NCBI RefSeq assembly: GCF_036195325.1 | Contig: NZ_CP108101.1 | Span: forward strand, 7,502,001-7,566,000 | Direction of reading: 5' to 3' | DNA: 64,000 nucleotides | Source of the DNA: Streptomyces sp. NBC_00234 | Lineage (GTDB): Bacteria > Actinomycetota > Actinomycetes > Streptomycetales > Streptomycetaceae | Shown: positions 37,909-47,048 of the stretch, piece by piece | How positions within the stretch are numbered: position 1 is the first letter of the stretch | Layout: every line of letters begins with the position of its first letter | Program-made: the position numbers and the translations under genes | Notes under the pieces: generated by a model | Told to the model about the DNA's origin: nothing | Seen by the model: only the letters and a program-made list of their open reading frames with translations | The model's database searches: none

Positions 37909-39534
37909 TTACGCGGTGAGCTTTCCGAGCACCTCTCTGGCCGCGCGCTCCCCTTCGGTCGCGCCGCCCTCCATGAACCCCTGGAAGTCGTAGCTGCAGT
38001 GCTCGCCGCCGATGTGGATGTTGCCCTGCGGCGTCCCCTCGTAGCCGGCGTAGCGGTGCAGATAGCCGACGGGCCAGTAGGAGTAGGCGCCCAGGGCGTA
38101 CGGGTTGCGGTGCCAGGCCGAGAGCTGGGCCTTGCCGGTCCAGGCCGCCTTCGTACCCGGGAAGAACGCGTCGATGCCGCTCAGACGGCGCGCGGCGAGG
38201 TCGCGGACGTACGGGTCGGCCTCGGTGGCGAAGGGGGTCGACGGCGTCAGCTCCCGGGCCGTACGTCCGCTGCCGTACTGGATGAGGATGCCGCCTCCGC
38301 CCGGCTGGATCTTGGTGGTGTCCCAGGTCTGCTGGACGTCGCTGTCGGTGAAACAGTCGCCCGCGCTCACCCCGGGCCAGGGGCCCGTGCCGCGCCACGG
38401 CCGGGAGGTGAACTGCATGTTGAGCTTGGTGCAGGTGCCCATCCGGGCGTCGCGCAGCAGGTTCGTCATGCGCGGGTCGAAGCCCGCGGCCGACCGGTCG
38501 AGTCCCTGGAGCACGGGAAGCGGGACACACAGGATCGTGTGGTCGGCGACGACGGTGGTCACGGTGCCGGCGTCGGTGAACGTGAGGGTCTGGGTGCCGT
38601 TGCTGTTGGCTCGTACGGCGGTCAGCTGCTTGCCCATGCGCAGGGTGCCGGCCGGCAGGGACTGGGCGATGGCGTTCGGGAGCTGATCGTTGCCGCCCCT
38701 GATGTGGAACCGCTCGTTGGACAGGCCCCAGATGTTGAACTTGCCCGGATTGGTCTGGTAGCCCATGAGCAGGACCAGGGCGAGCGCGGACTGTTCCGTG
38801 GTGTCCGCGCCGTACTCGACGTTGTACGCGACGTCGATGAAGCGGCCGAGCGGGGAGGTGTGGCCGCCGGGGACGCGCGACTCGATCCACTCGTGGATCG
38901 ACATGCCGTCCAGAGCCGTCCCGGCGGGAGTGGTCTGGTTCCAGAACACCTCGCCCGACTCCTGCAGATCGCGGTGCAGGGCCTGGTAGACCGCCTTGAA
39001 GTCCTCGTCGGCCTGGCTCCGCGGATAGTAGGCGCCGTTGAACCAGAGGACCTCCTCCGCGCCGTTCGGCCCGCCGCCGAGGAAGTCCTCGGTGGCGAGG
39101 CCGAACCTGCGGCACAGCTCCAGGATCTTCTTGTGGCTGGTGTCGATCAGCTCGCCGCCGATCTCCGAGGTCTGGCCGTTCGCCCAGTGGCCGCGCTGCG
39201 TCCACATCCGTCCGCCGACCCGGGACCGGTCGGCCTCGTACAAGGTGCAGTTCAGACCGGCGTCCTTGAGAGTCAGCGCGGCGGTGAGCCCGGCAATTCC
39301 CGCGCCCACCACGGCGATGACCGGGGCCTGACCACCCGTCACCGTCTGGGCGACGGCGGGCCGGGTGGCCTGCCCGGTGGCCAGTACGGCGCCCAGCCCG
39401 AGGGCCGCGGCCCGGCCGAGCAACTGGCGGCGCGTGGAACCGCGGACATCCGCGACGGGCATGCGGAGCCTGCGGGCGGCGGCATGTTCCGCGGCGAGCC
39501 GGCGTAGTGCGTGCATCGTGTTCGTACGGGACAC
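37909..39534 (-). CDS. Tat-exported flavin monoamine oxidase
   Basis: A 541-residue FAD amine oxidase. A twin-arginine signal (STRRQLLGRAAALGLGAVLA, residues 33-52) follows an unusually long 32-residue leader. The dinucleotide fold GAGIAG is at 78-83, the motif RVGGRMWT shortly after, and the C-terminal FAD contact HIGGEHCSYDFQGFMEGG near 510. It oxidises primary or secondary amines to aldehydes with release of ammonia and peroxide. It starts 9 bp after the stop of an amino-acid/amine permease, so the two form an operon and probably use the same amine. Confidence 0.9.
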   Translation of the reverse strand: MSRTNTMHALRRLAAEHAAARRLRMPVADVRGSTRRQLLGRAAALGLGAVLATGQATRPAVAQTVTGGQAPVIAVVGAGIAGLTAALTLKDAGLNCTLYEADRSRVGGRMWTQRGHWANGQTSEIGGELIDTSHKKILELCRRFGLATEDFLGGGPNGAEEVLWFNGAYYPRSQADEDFKAVYQALHRDLQESGEVFWNQTTPAGTALDGMSIHEWIESRVPGGHTSPLGRFIDVAYNVEYGADTTEQSALALVLLMGYQTNPGKFNIWGLSNERFHIRGGNDQLPNAIAQSLPAGTLRMGKQLTAVRANSNGTQTLTFTDAGTVTTVVADHTILCVPLPVLQGLDRSAAGFDPRMTNLLRDARMGTCTKLNMQFTSRPWRGTGPWPGVSAGDCFTDSDVQQTWDTTKIQPGGGGILIQYGSGRTARELTPSTPFATEADPYVRDLAARRLSGIDAFFPGTKAAWTGKAQLSAWHRNPYALGAYSYWPVGYLHRYAGYEGTPQGNIHIGGEHCSYDFQGFMEGGATEGERAAREVLGKLTA

Positions 39535-39543
39535 GGGTGCTCC

Positions 39544-41061
39544 TCAGACGGTCGCAGTGGCCTGGTCGTTGTCGGCGTCGTCGCGGTCGGTGCGCTCGGT
39601 CGCGTCGTCGAGGACGATGCGGCCGATGATCTCGTAGCGTTCCGGCTGCCTGGCCTTGAGGTAGAAGCCGAGTCCGAGTCCGCCGAGGAAGACCACGCCG
39701 ACGATCCACGGAATCAGCTCGAAGAAGAAGGACTCGGCCGCGAGCCCGGCCGCGGTCTCCATGTTCAGGATGAGCAGGACGACGACGGCGATCATGCCGA
39801 TGCCGCCCAGCAGGGGTGCCGTGAGCGTCCGGAACCAGTGGCGGTCCTCGGGGTGGTTCTTGCGGAAGTAGCCGATCACCGCGAAGGAGCAGAGGGTCTG
39901 CACGATGAGGATCGCCATCGTGCCGAGGATCGCGAGCAGGGTGTACAGGTGGATGTACGGGTCCTCGCCGGCCAGCCAGAACGCGCAGACGAGCACGGTG
40001 GCGATGCCGGTCTGGACGTAGGAGGCGATGTACGGGGAGCCGTGGGAGCGGTGGGTCCGGCCGAGCGCCGGGTGCAGGAAGCCCTCGCGGCCGATGGCGT
40101 AGAGGTAGCGGGCGGCGCACTGGTGGAAGGCCATGCCGCAGGCGAACGAGCCGGTCAGCAGGAGCCATTGGAAGGCATCGACGGCCCAGGGGCCGATGAA
40201 CGACTCGGTGGGGTTGAAGAAGAGGTCGAGCGGAGAGGCCGACGAGGACACCTTGACAGAGCCTTCGAGCCCGTTCCCGGCGATCGTCATCCAGGAGACG
40301 TAGATGTAGAAGAGGCCCACGCCGATGACGGAGATGAGCGTCGCCCGGGGGATGACACGTTTCGGGTCGCGGGACTCCTCGCCGTACATCGCGGTCGACT
40401 CGAAGCCGACCCACGACCAGAAGGCGAAGAAGAGCCCGAGCCCGGCGGAGGTGCCGGTGAAGGCGTTGACCGGGTTGAGCGGTTCGACGGGGATGCCGTC
40501 CGGGCCGCCCCCGGCCAGCAGGACGGCCGTGGCCACGGCGAAGAGCACCGCGATCTCGGAGACGAGCATGATGCCGAGGGCCTTGGCGGTGATGTTGATG
40601 TCGAAGTAGGCCAGTGCCCCGGTCACGGCGAGCATGGCAACGGCGTAGACGATCCACGGGATGTCGATGCCGAGCTGGTCGGCGACGGTGGTCCGGCCGA
40701 AGTAGGCGAAGATGCCGACGATCGACGCCTCGAACACGATGTACGCGAGGACCGCCAGCATGCCGGAGGCCAGGCCGGCGATCCGGCCGAGCCCGTGCGA
40801 GATGTATCCGTAGAAGGCACCGGCCGCCGTGATGCGCTTCGCCATGGCGACGTACCCGACCGAGAAGACGGTCAGCACCACGGTCGCGAAGAGATAACCG
40901 GCCGGGGCACCCGTGCCGTTGCCGAAGCCGACGGCGATGGGCAGGTTCCCGGTCATCGCCGTGATCGGGGCGGCCGTGGCCACGGCCATGAAGACCACAC
41001 CGACCAGCCCGACCGAATTCGCTTTGAGTCGTTGGACCTCACGTCCTGGTTCGTCCGACAT
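39544..41061 (-). CDS. APC-family amino acid/amine permease
   Basis: A 505-residue transporter with about 12 membrane helices. The first helix holds GLVGVVFMAVATAAPITAM, a substrate-site helix pattern of APC proteins, and FAFWSWVGFESTAMYGEESRDPKR is the conserved helix 6-7 region. ATG 41061 follows GAGAGG. It lies upstream of the amine oxidase and probably imports its substrate, for example putrescine or an aromatic amine (inference). Confidence 0.9.
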   Translation of the reverse strand: MSDEPGREVQRLKANSVGLVGVVFMAVATAAPITAMTGNLPIAVGFGNGTGAPAGYLFATVVLTVFSVGYVAMAKRITAAGAFYGYISHGLGRIAGLASGMLAVLAYIVFEASIVGIFAYFGRTTVADQLGIDIPWIVYAVAMLAVTGALAYFDINITAKALGIMLVSEIAVLFAVATAVLLAGGGPDGIPVEPLNPVNAFTGTSAGLGLFFAFWSWVGFESTAMYGEESRDPKRVIPRATLISVIGVGLFYIYVSWMTIAGNGLEGSVKVSSSASPLDLFFNPTESFIGPWAVDAFQWLLLTGSFACGMAFHQCAARYLYAIGREGFLHPALGRTHRSHGSPYIASYVQTGIATVLVCAFWLAGEDPYIHLYTLLAILGTMAILIVQTLCSFAVIGYFRKNHPEDRHWFRTLTAPLLGGIGMIAVVVLLILNMETAAGLAAESFFFELIPWIVGVVFLGGLGLGFYLKARQPERYEIIGRIVLDDATERTDRDDADNDQATATV

Positions 41062-41556
41062 GGCGCACCTCTCTCGTCCTACGCGGTCCCGCTTGTCCGG
41101 GGGCGACAGTCTCGGCCGGGGTGACCTGTGCCACAACAGACACGCGGTCACTCAAATACCTTGCAGGGGCGACGAGTTGTCGGGGCAGAGGGCCCACTGA
41201 TGTGGTCTGTGACCGCAAGGTGATGTCCAGGCAACATACGGATGTGCCTCGGCCCGCGTCGCGTACCGACGGTCGGAGCCACGGAGTTCGGCGGTCCGCC
41301 GTCGACGCGGTCTGCTGTGGGGGCGGACGGGCGGGATGCCGCGGTCGAGGGGTTCGAGGGTCTGGCTGCCCCTGGGGCGCGGTTGTTGTCGCGACCGGGC
41401 CTCGGCATGATGAAACCGCATACCCTGAGTCGCTACTGGCCACCGCCTCTCCGTGATGGGGTCCGGCCGGGATCGATGTCGCGATATCGCGTTGGTCTCC
41501 ACTCGCGCCGCTGCCTGCGTCGCGTGAAGACGTTCGACAGGACCAGGACGGAAAGC
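41062..41556. other. Divergent intergenic region with palindrome
   Basis: 495 bp between the permease and DUF1707 genes. No gene is supported. A perfect 12-bp palindrome CGCGATATCGCG lies at 41480-41491, about 66 bp before the DUF1707 start, and could be an operator. Confidence 0.5.
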
Positions 41557-42231
41557 ATGTCAGGAGAGATGTCACCCACCGGGAAACCCTCCGGCCCCGG
41601 CTCGTCGCCCGAGCTGCGGGCCTCTCATGCGGACCGGGACCGGGTGGTGGATGTGCTCCGCATCGCGGCGGGGGACGGCCTGCTGACCGCGCCCGAGCTG
41701 GACGAGCGCCTGGAGGCCGCCCTGTCGGCGCGTACGGTCAGCGAGCTGACCGCGCTCACCGCCGACCTGCCGCCGGTGTCGACGTCGAGCGGCGCGGCCG
41801 TCGCCGTCGCGGAGGTCAAGGAGGTGATCCGGATCGAGTTGACGCACAGTGGTCCGGTCACCCGTGAGGGATCCTGGGTGGTGCCGCACCGGCTGGAGCT
41901 GGCGACGGCGTGGTGCGATGTGACGCTCGACTTCACGCGGGCAGTGATCACGCAGGACACGTTGCGGATCGACATGGCCATGTACGGCAAGACCCTGACG
42001 CTGATCACGAAGCCGGGCATCGTGGTCGACACCGATGCCTTGAACCTGGTTCACAGCAAGATCAAGTTCCTTCAGGATCCGGACCCCGGTACGCGGATCA
42101 CGCTCCGTGTGGAGCTGGTCGGCCACAAGACCCATGGCCGCGTCGTGGTGCGAGGGCCCCGGCGACGCTCCCGCCGCACGTTCGGGCAGTGGCTGCTCCG
42201 CAGGCCCACGCCCCGTTCCGAGCGCGACTGA
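41557..42231 (+). CDS. DUF1707 (SHOCT-like) domain protein
   Basis: A 224-residue protein. The N-terminal DUF1707 domain is clear: RASHADRDRVVDVLRIAAGD, then ELDERLEAALSARTVSEL. The rest (about 85-205) is a predicted beta-rich domain, with a basic tail RRRSRRTFGQWLLRR. No membrane helix is seen, unlike many relatives. ATG 41557 is used; ATG 41569 is also possible. Function unknown. Confidence 0.82.
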   Translation: MSGEMSPTGKPSGPGSSPELRASHADRDRVVDVLRIAAGDGLLTAPELDERLEAALSARTVSELTALTADLPPVSTSSGAAVAVAEVKEVIRIELTHSGPVTREGSWVVPHRLELATAWCDVTLDFTRAVITQDTLRIDMAMYGKTLTLITKPGIVVDTDALNLVHSKIKFLQDPDPGTRITLRVELVGHKTHGRVVVRGPRRRSRRTFGQWLLRRPTPRSERD

Positions 42232-42348
42232 CTCCGTCGTTGCCAGCTGTCGCGCGGGATCCGCTCGAACAGCCCTTGCCCGGACGAAGAAACCCACAGC
42301 ATCGGCCCCTGCCGGAGACCGCCGGAACCGTCACCTCCCCACCACCGT

Positions 42349-42915
42349 TCAGATGTGGGAAGTGAGGCCGGTGACAGGGTCGTGGGAGATCAGCGTCGGC
42401 ATCCCCGGGTCATACCGGACGATCTCGCCGGTCAGGAGGGCCCGTCGTTGACTGGCCGTCGCGACCTCGACCAGGAACCGCAGCACAGCGGCCACCCCCG
42501 CCCCGTCGAGGACGTCCTCGGGCCAGACGGAGAACTCGATCTCCTCCTCGTCGCAGGGCAGGGCGAAGAACCACACGGCGCCGAAGCGGGCCCGGAAGGC
42601 GAAACTCGTGCCGAGGCCCTCCGGCTCGTCCGCCCAGACGCGGAAGAGGTCGGCGACGGCGGGGCCCACGGGATCGAGCCGGGAGTAGGGGTGCTCCACC
42701 TCGGTCTCGTCGGCTGCCAGGCGCAGGTGTTCAAGGACCGCGATCCACTCGACGCGGGTCGTGTCGAGGACCCGGATGTCCCTCAGGCTGCCGTCGAGAT
42801 GGAAGACATCGCACATCCACGGCTCGGGCAGGCACGTCACACGGGTACCGTGCTCACCGGCGTGGACGTCGTCGTGCGTCAACTCGATCCGCCCTCTCGT
42901 GGTCGTCTCGCCCAT
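42349..42915 (-). CDS. Hypothetical protein
   Basis: A 188-residue soluble acidic protein that I cannot place in a known family. Aromatic and acidic residues are frequent (EEEIEFSVWPEDVLDGAG). ATG 42915 is chosen; it lies just downstream of a broken peptidase gene. Codon use is normal for the window. Confidence 0.6.
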   Translation of the reverse strand: MGETTTRGRIELTHDDVHAGEHGTRVTCLPEPWMCDVFHLDGSLRDIRVLDTTRVEWIAVLEHLRLAADETEVEHPYSRLDPVGPAVADLFRVWADEPEGLGTSFAFRARFGAVWFFALPCDEEEIEFSVWPEDVLDGAGVAAVLRFLVEVATASQRRALLTGEIVRYDPGMPTLISHDPVTGLTSHI

Positions 42916-42974
42916 GGCACCACGGTAAGAGGTCGCCACGGTAGGGAAGGGCCTGCCCGACCGGTTCAGGGGTG

Positions 42975-43592
42975 TTGGGGCGCAGCCGGTCGAGGTCCCG
43001 GGCGACGTCGGCGGTCGAGATGTGGCGCAGCAGCTCCGGATCGCGCTGCTCGCAGCGCCGGGCAAGATCGGCGTACGCGGAGATGAACCCCCTGCGTTCC
43101 TGCCGGCCGACGGGAAACGGGGGAACACGCGCGTGCCATGCGAGGGCCTCGTCCGCGGAGTCGAAGCACCGCACGGGCGTGCTCTGCCCGACGCCGCGGG
43201 TCGAAGCTGATGATGTCGTACCGTTTGCGCAGCTGCTCGGGGAACTTCTTGTACAGCTCCGGCAGTCCCACGGTTCCGGCGCCACCAGGCCCACCGGGGT
43301 TGAAGAACAACGATGCGGACCGCTGCGTGCGGGCGGTGGCCCGGTGTCTGATCACGGCCAGCTCGATGCTGCGCCACCGGGGACGGGCGTAGTCCAACGG
43401 CACCTTGGTCGTGGCGCATTCGAATCCCTGCTGCGCTTCGCCTGTGCAGGGCTTCCATCGCAGCACCGTGCCCCCGTCGCCTCCGGGCGGTCCCTCATGG
43501 GGCGGCTCGGCCGCGCCCGAAGTGGACACGACGGCGGTGGAGACGAGCAGCGCTCCTGCCGCGCATGCGGCACCGCGGCGCCGCCAGGTCAT
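42975..43592 (-). pseudogene. Broken S33 tripeptidyl-aminopeptidase-type hydrolase
   Basis: The remains of a secreted alpha/beta hydrolase of the S33 peptidase type. A signal peptide (TWRRRGAACAAGALLVS) and the start of the catalytic domain (LFFNPGGPGGAGT, YDIISFDPR) are in one frame; the continuation GVGQSTPVRCFDSADEALA is in the next frame, consistent with loss of one base near 43197. The match then ends near 42985 (ISTADVARDLDRLR), before the catalytic serine motif, so at least half of the gene is missing. No intact copy is nearby. Confidence 0.85.
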
Positions 43593-43809
43593 CCTCAGTC
43601 CTGACACCAACAGACCTTCCTTTACGAGGTGACTCGGGTTCAGGCACCGTCGGTTGGCAGGCCCTCAGCAATCCCACGGGCCGTGCGGATGTCGGGCAAC
43701 AGACGGGTATCCGAACGGGTGGCGGCGGCACACGGGTGCTTCGTTCGGGGCGCCGGACCTTGGGGAACGGAGTCGTTCGCCTACGGCACACGAGGGATGC
43801 GACATAAGC

Positions 43810-43837
43810 TGACATTGTATATATATGGGGTATGTCA
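43810..43837. promoter_or_regulatory. Inverted repeat over the TetR gene start
   Basis: TGACAT (43810-43815) and ATGTCA (43832-43837) form an inverted repeat flanking an A/T-rich core with TATATATA, and the right arm includes the start codon. This is a likely promoter/operator for autoregulation. Confidence 0.5.
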
Positions 43838-44662
43838 AAGCTGATGGATGACGATGCCCCGAGGCGACGGGCCAGCGACAACGGCCGCTACGGCCGGCTC
43901 AACCGGGGCCGGGTACTGGCCAGCGCCCTGGAGGTGGTGGACCGTGACGGCCTGTCCGGTCTGAGCATGCGCAGACTCGGTTCGGAACTCGGCGTCGAGG
44001 CGATGGCGCTCTACCGGTACGCCGCCAGCAAGGACGAACTCCTCGATGGCCTCGTCGAGGTCTTCTGCCAGGAGCTGGAAGCCGTTCTCGACGAGGAACA
44101 GGCGAACGGGAAGGCGAACGGGAAGGCGAACGGGAAGGCGAACGGGAAGGCCAACGGGAAGGCCAACGGAAAGGCGAACGGGCAGGTCAACGGGCAGGGG
44201 AACGCGCGACCGAGTGCGCAGCCCGACTCCGTGCCACCGGACTGGCGGAGAGAGCTCCACCGCATCGCCCTCGCCGCCTACGGCGTCGGGATGCTCCACC
44301 CGAATGTCGTGCCGCTCCTGGCCACGCGGCTTCTCTCCACCCCGCTGGCCCGACGCCGCATGGCCGTCCTGGGCTTCGACGAACGCATCCTGGACCTGCT
44401 GCACCGCGCGGGGCTGACCGAGGGTGCGGCGGTGGCGCTGCACCGGGCCTTCACCGCCTGGATGCTCGGCTACCTCCTCGTGGAGCTGCGGGCCATGGAC
44501 GACCAGCCCGACGAGCCCGACCCGGCCTTCCGGCTCGGCCTGCACCGGCTGCCCGCCCAGGAGCTGCCCCGGCTGCGGGCGACCGCGGTCTCCCTCGCCG
44601 ACCGCGGCGGCACGGACGGGCTCGTCGCCGGGCTGGACGCCTTGTTCGACCGCTTCGGCTGA
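43832..44662 (+). CDS. TetR-family regulator with an expanded NGKA repeat
   Basis: A 276-residue regulator. The N-terminal TetR helix-turn-helix (about 20-66: LNRGRVLASALEVVDRDGLS, then MALYRYAASKDELLDGL) is followed, in the linker to the ligand domain, by eight four-residue units of the form NGKA or NGQV (about 91-122). The C-terminal TetR_C domain spans about 135-270. Relatives have no such insert, which is hydrophilic and presumably disordered. ATG 43832 lies directly after an A/T-rich promoter-like stretch with no clear ribosome site. Its targets may be itself or the divergent broken hydrolase gene. Confidence 0.88.
   Translation: MSKLMDDDAPRRRASDNGRYGRLNRGRVLASALEVVDRDGLSGLSMRRLGSELGVEAMALYRYAASKDELLDGLVEVFCQELEAVLDEEQANGKANGKANGKANGKANGKANGKANGQVNGQGNARPSAQPDSVPPDWRRELHRIALAAYGVGMLHPNVVPLLATRLLSTPLARRRMAVLGFDERILDLLHRAGLTEGAAVALHRAFTAWMLGYLLVELRAMDDQPDEPDPAFRLGLHRLPAQELPRLRATAVSLADRGGTDGLVAGLDALFDRFG
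44102..44197 (+). repeat. Eight 12-bp tandem units in a TetR gene
   Basis: Four identical GCGAACGGGAAG units (44102-44149) are followed by four slightly diverged ones. Each encodes four residues, so copy number can change without frameshift. Confidence 0.95.
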
Positions 44663-44746
44663 CAGGGCGTCCGGGGACGGGTGCCGCGCTCCACGAACAG
44701 TCGATCATGACGCGCGGTCACCCCGGAGGCGGGCTGCAATGGACCC

Positions 44747-45424
44747 GTGACCGCGCCTCCCGACGACTGCCTCGCGCGCAACGAGTGGATCTGCGGGGAC
44801 TATCTGTCCAGCCGCAGCGAGATCCTCTGGGACGCATCCGTCCAGCACGTCCAGCTGACCGTCGTCTCGGTGCTCATCGGACTCGCGCTCGCGCTGCCCC
44901 TCGCCCTCCTGGCCCGCAGGCTGCGCTGGGCGGCCGGCCCCGTCCTCGGCCTCACGACCATCCTCTACACCGTCCCCTCCCTGGCGATGTTCTCCCTGCT
45001 GCTTCCGGTGTACGGGCTCTCCGCCGCGCTCGTCGTCGCGGGGCTCGTCCTCTACTCCCTGACCCTCCTCGTACGCAATATCCTCGCCGGACTGCGCGCC
45101 GTGCCCGAGGAGACCCGGCAGGCCGCGCGCGGTATGGGCTACGGGCCCGTGCGGCTGCTCCTCACCGTGGAGCTCCCGCTCGCCCTGCCCGCCTCCATGG
45201 CGGGACTGCGCATCGCCACCGTCTCGGCGGTCTCCCTGGTCACGGTCGGCGCGATCGTCGGTCACGGAGGGCTCGGCAACCTCATCTACTCCGGGATGAA
45301 CACCTACTTCAAGGCCCAGGTGCTCACCGCGTCCGTGCTCTGCGTCGTCATCGCCGTCGCCGCCGACCTCCTGCTCCTCGGGGCGCAGTGGATCCTGACC
45401 CCATGGACGAGGCGGCAGTCATGA
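44747..45424 (+). CDS. Osmoprotectant-type ABC transporter permease (OpuCB/ProW-like)
   Basis: A 225-residue permease with five to six membrane segments. ETRQAARGMGYGPVRLLLTV is the EAA-type loop, and GAIVGHGGLGNLI is typical of the glycine-betaine/choline group. GTG 44747 is the first credible start; it follows a GGAGG 24 bp upstream. Its stop overlaps the next permease start (ATGA). It is expected to import betaine, choline, carnitine or a related quaternary amine. Confidence 0.9.
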   Translation: MTAPPDDCLARNEWICGDYLSSRSEILWDASVQHVQLTVVSVLIGLALALPLALLARRLRWAAGPVLGLTTILYTVPSLAMFSLLLPVYGLSAALVVAGLVLYSLTLLVRNILAGLRAVPEETRQAARGMGYGPVRLLLTVELPLALPASMAGLRIATVSAVSLVTVGAIVGHGGLGNLIYSGMNTYFKAQVLTASVLCVVIAVAADLLLLGAQWILTPWTRRQS

Positions 45425-46098
45425 CCACCCTCTCCGACACCTGGTCCTGGCTCACCACTCCGGCCAACTGGTCGGGCGCCGAGGGCGTCTGGAACCGGCT
45501 GGGCGAGCACCTCTACCTCACGGTCGTCTGCCTGCTGATCAGCTGTCTGATCGCCCTGCCGGTCGCGCTGGTCCTCGGGCACCTGGGCAAGGGCGGAGCG
45601 CTCGCCGTCAACATCTCCAACATCGGCCGGGCCGTCCCCACCTTCGCCGTCCTGGTGCTGCTGCTCCTGACCCCGATCGGTACGTACGGGCAGTGGTCGA
45701 CCATCATCGCGCTGGTGCTCTTCGCCGTCCCGCCGCTGCTCACCAACGCCTATGTGGGCATGCGCGAGGTGGACCGCGATGTCGTACGGGCCGCCCGGGG
45801 GATGGGTATGACGGGCCGCCAGATGCTGTTCCGGGTGGAACTCCCGCTCGCGCTGCCGCTCCTGCTCACCGGCGTGCGCATCGCCGCCGTGCAGCTCGTC
45901 GCGACCGCCACCCTCGCCGCGCTCGCCGGAGGCGGCGGTCTCGGCCGGATCATCACCGCGGGCTTCAACCTCGCCTCCACGCCCCAGGTCGTGGCCGGCG
46001 CCGTCCTGGTCGCCGTGTTCGCCCTCCTCGTGGAGGGGCTGTTCGAACTGGGCCTGCGTCTCGCCCCCGACCGGACCCACCAAGGGGCGGCGGCATGA
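45421..46098 (+). CDS. Osmoprotectant-type ABC transporter permease (OpuCD-like)
   Basis: A 225-residue second permease, similar in layout to the first. The loop VRAARGMGMTGRQMLFRVEL is followed by LAALAGGGGLGRIITAGF. The ATG at 45421 overlaps the preceding stop by four bases, and its own stop overlaps the binding-protein start, showing a tightly coupled operon of permease, permease and binding protein. Confidence 0.9.
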   Translation: MTTLSDTWSWLTTPANWSGAEGVWNRLGEHLYLTVVCLLISCLIALPVALVLGHLGKGGALAVNISNIGRAVPTFAVLVLLLLTPIGTYGQWSTIIALVLFAVPPLLTNAYVGMREVDRDVVRAARGMGMTGRQMLFRVELPLALPLLLTGVRIAAVQLVATATLAALAGGGGLGRIITAGFNLASTPQVVAGAVLVAVFALLVEGLFELGLRLAPDRTHQGAAA

Positions 46099-47045
46099 GA
46101 ACTCCGCGCCTGCCCGCCGCACTCCTCCTCCTGCTGGCCGTCACCGCCTGCGCCACCGGCCCCAGCCTGGAGGACCAGGGGGGTGTGACCGAGCCGCCCG
46201 GCGACAGCAGGGAACTCACCATCGGCTCGGCGGGCTTCACCGAGAGCGAGCTCCTCGCCCGGATGTACGCCCTGTTGCTGGACGACGCCGGATACACCAC
46301 CGAGATCATCTCGGTCACCAACCGGGAGATCTACGAACCCGCCCTGGAGAACGGCCAGATCGACGTCGTACCCGAATACGCCGCCACCTTCGCCGACTGG
46401 CTGAACGCCAAGGCCAACGGCACCGATGCGCCACCGGCCGGCTCACCCGACCTCGCGACCACGATGAAGGAGCTGCGCGCCCTCGCCGCGCCCCGCGGTC
46501 TCACCGTGCTCGACCCGGGCCGGGCCGTCGACCAGAACGCCTTCGCGGTCGCCTCCTCGTACGCCGCCACGTACCACCTCAAGACGCTCAGCGAACTGGG
46601 CCGGTCCAAGCTGCCCGTACGGCTGGCGGCGGGCGACGAATGCGTGCAGCGGCCCTACTGCGCCCCCGGGCTCAGGGAGACGTACGGCATCGACATCACC
46701 GCCGTCGACCCCAAGGGCGTCGGCACCACCCAGGCCAAGCAGGCGGTCCAGAGCGGACAGGACCAGATGGTGCTGACGACCACCACGGACGCCACGCTCG
46801 ACGACTTCGGGCTCGTGCTCCTCGCCGACGACAAGAACCTCCAGAACGCCGACTACCTCGTCCCCGTCGTCAACCGGTCCCGCGCGGGCAGCTCCGGCGT
46901 GCGCGACGCCCTCGGGAAGCTGAACACCGTCCTGACCACCGCCGACCTGGCGGAGATGAACCAACAGGTGGACAGCTGGCGCAGGCTGCCCGAGGACGTC
47001 GCCCGCACCTACCTGGAGTCGCATCGGCTCATTCCGCGCGACTGA
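46095..47045 (+). CDS. Osmoprotectant-binding lipoprotein (OpuCC-like)
   Basis: A 316-residue lipoprotein of the OpuAC family. The signal sequence LPAALLLLLAVTAC ends in the lipobox cysteine at residue 19. The mature protein begins LTIGSAGFTESELLARMYALLL and has EYAATFADWL, as in betaine/choline-binding proteins. The ATG at 46095 overlaps the preceding stop. The operon ends here, three bases before the stop of a convergent oxidoreductase, without an ATPase gene. Confidence 0.9.
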   Translation: MRTPRLPAALLLLLAVTACATGPSLEDQGGVTEPPGDSRELTIGSAGFTESELLARMYALLLDDAGYTTEIISVTNREIYEPALENGQIDVVPEYAATFADWLNAKANGTDAPPAGSPDLATTMKELRALAAPRGLTVLDPGRAVDQNAFAVASSYAATYHLKTLSELGRSKLPVRLAAGDECVQRPYCAPGLRETYGIDITAVDPKGVGTTQAKQAVQSGQDQMVLTTTTDATLDDFGLVLLADDKNLQNADYLVPVVNRSRAGSSGVRDALGKLNTVLTTADLAEMNQQVDSWRRLPEDVARTYLESHRLIPRD

Positions 47046-47048
47046 CTC

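Noticed and set aside
39511-41124. Long plus-strand open frame opposite the amine permease
   Set aside because: Acidic Glu/Asp/Gly-rich shadow of the membrane protein gene; no hydrophobic or family pattern.
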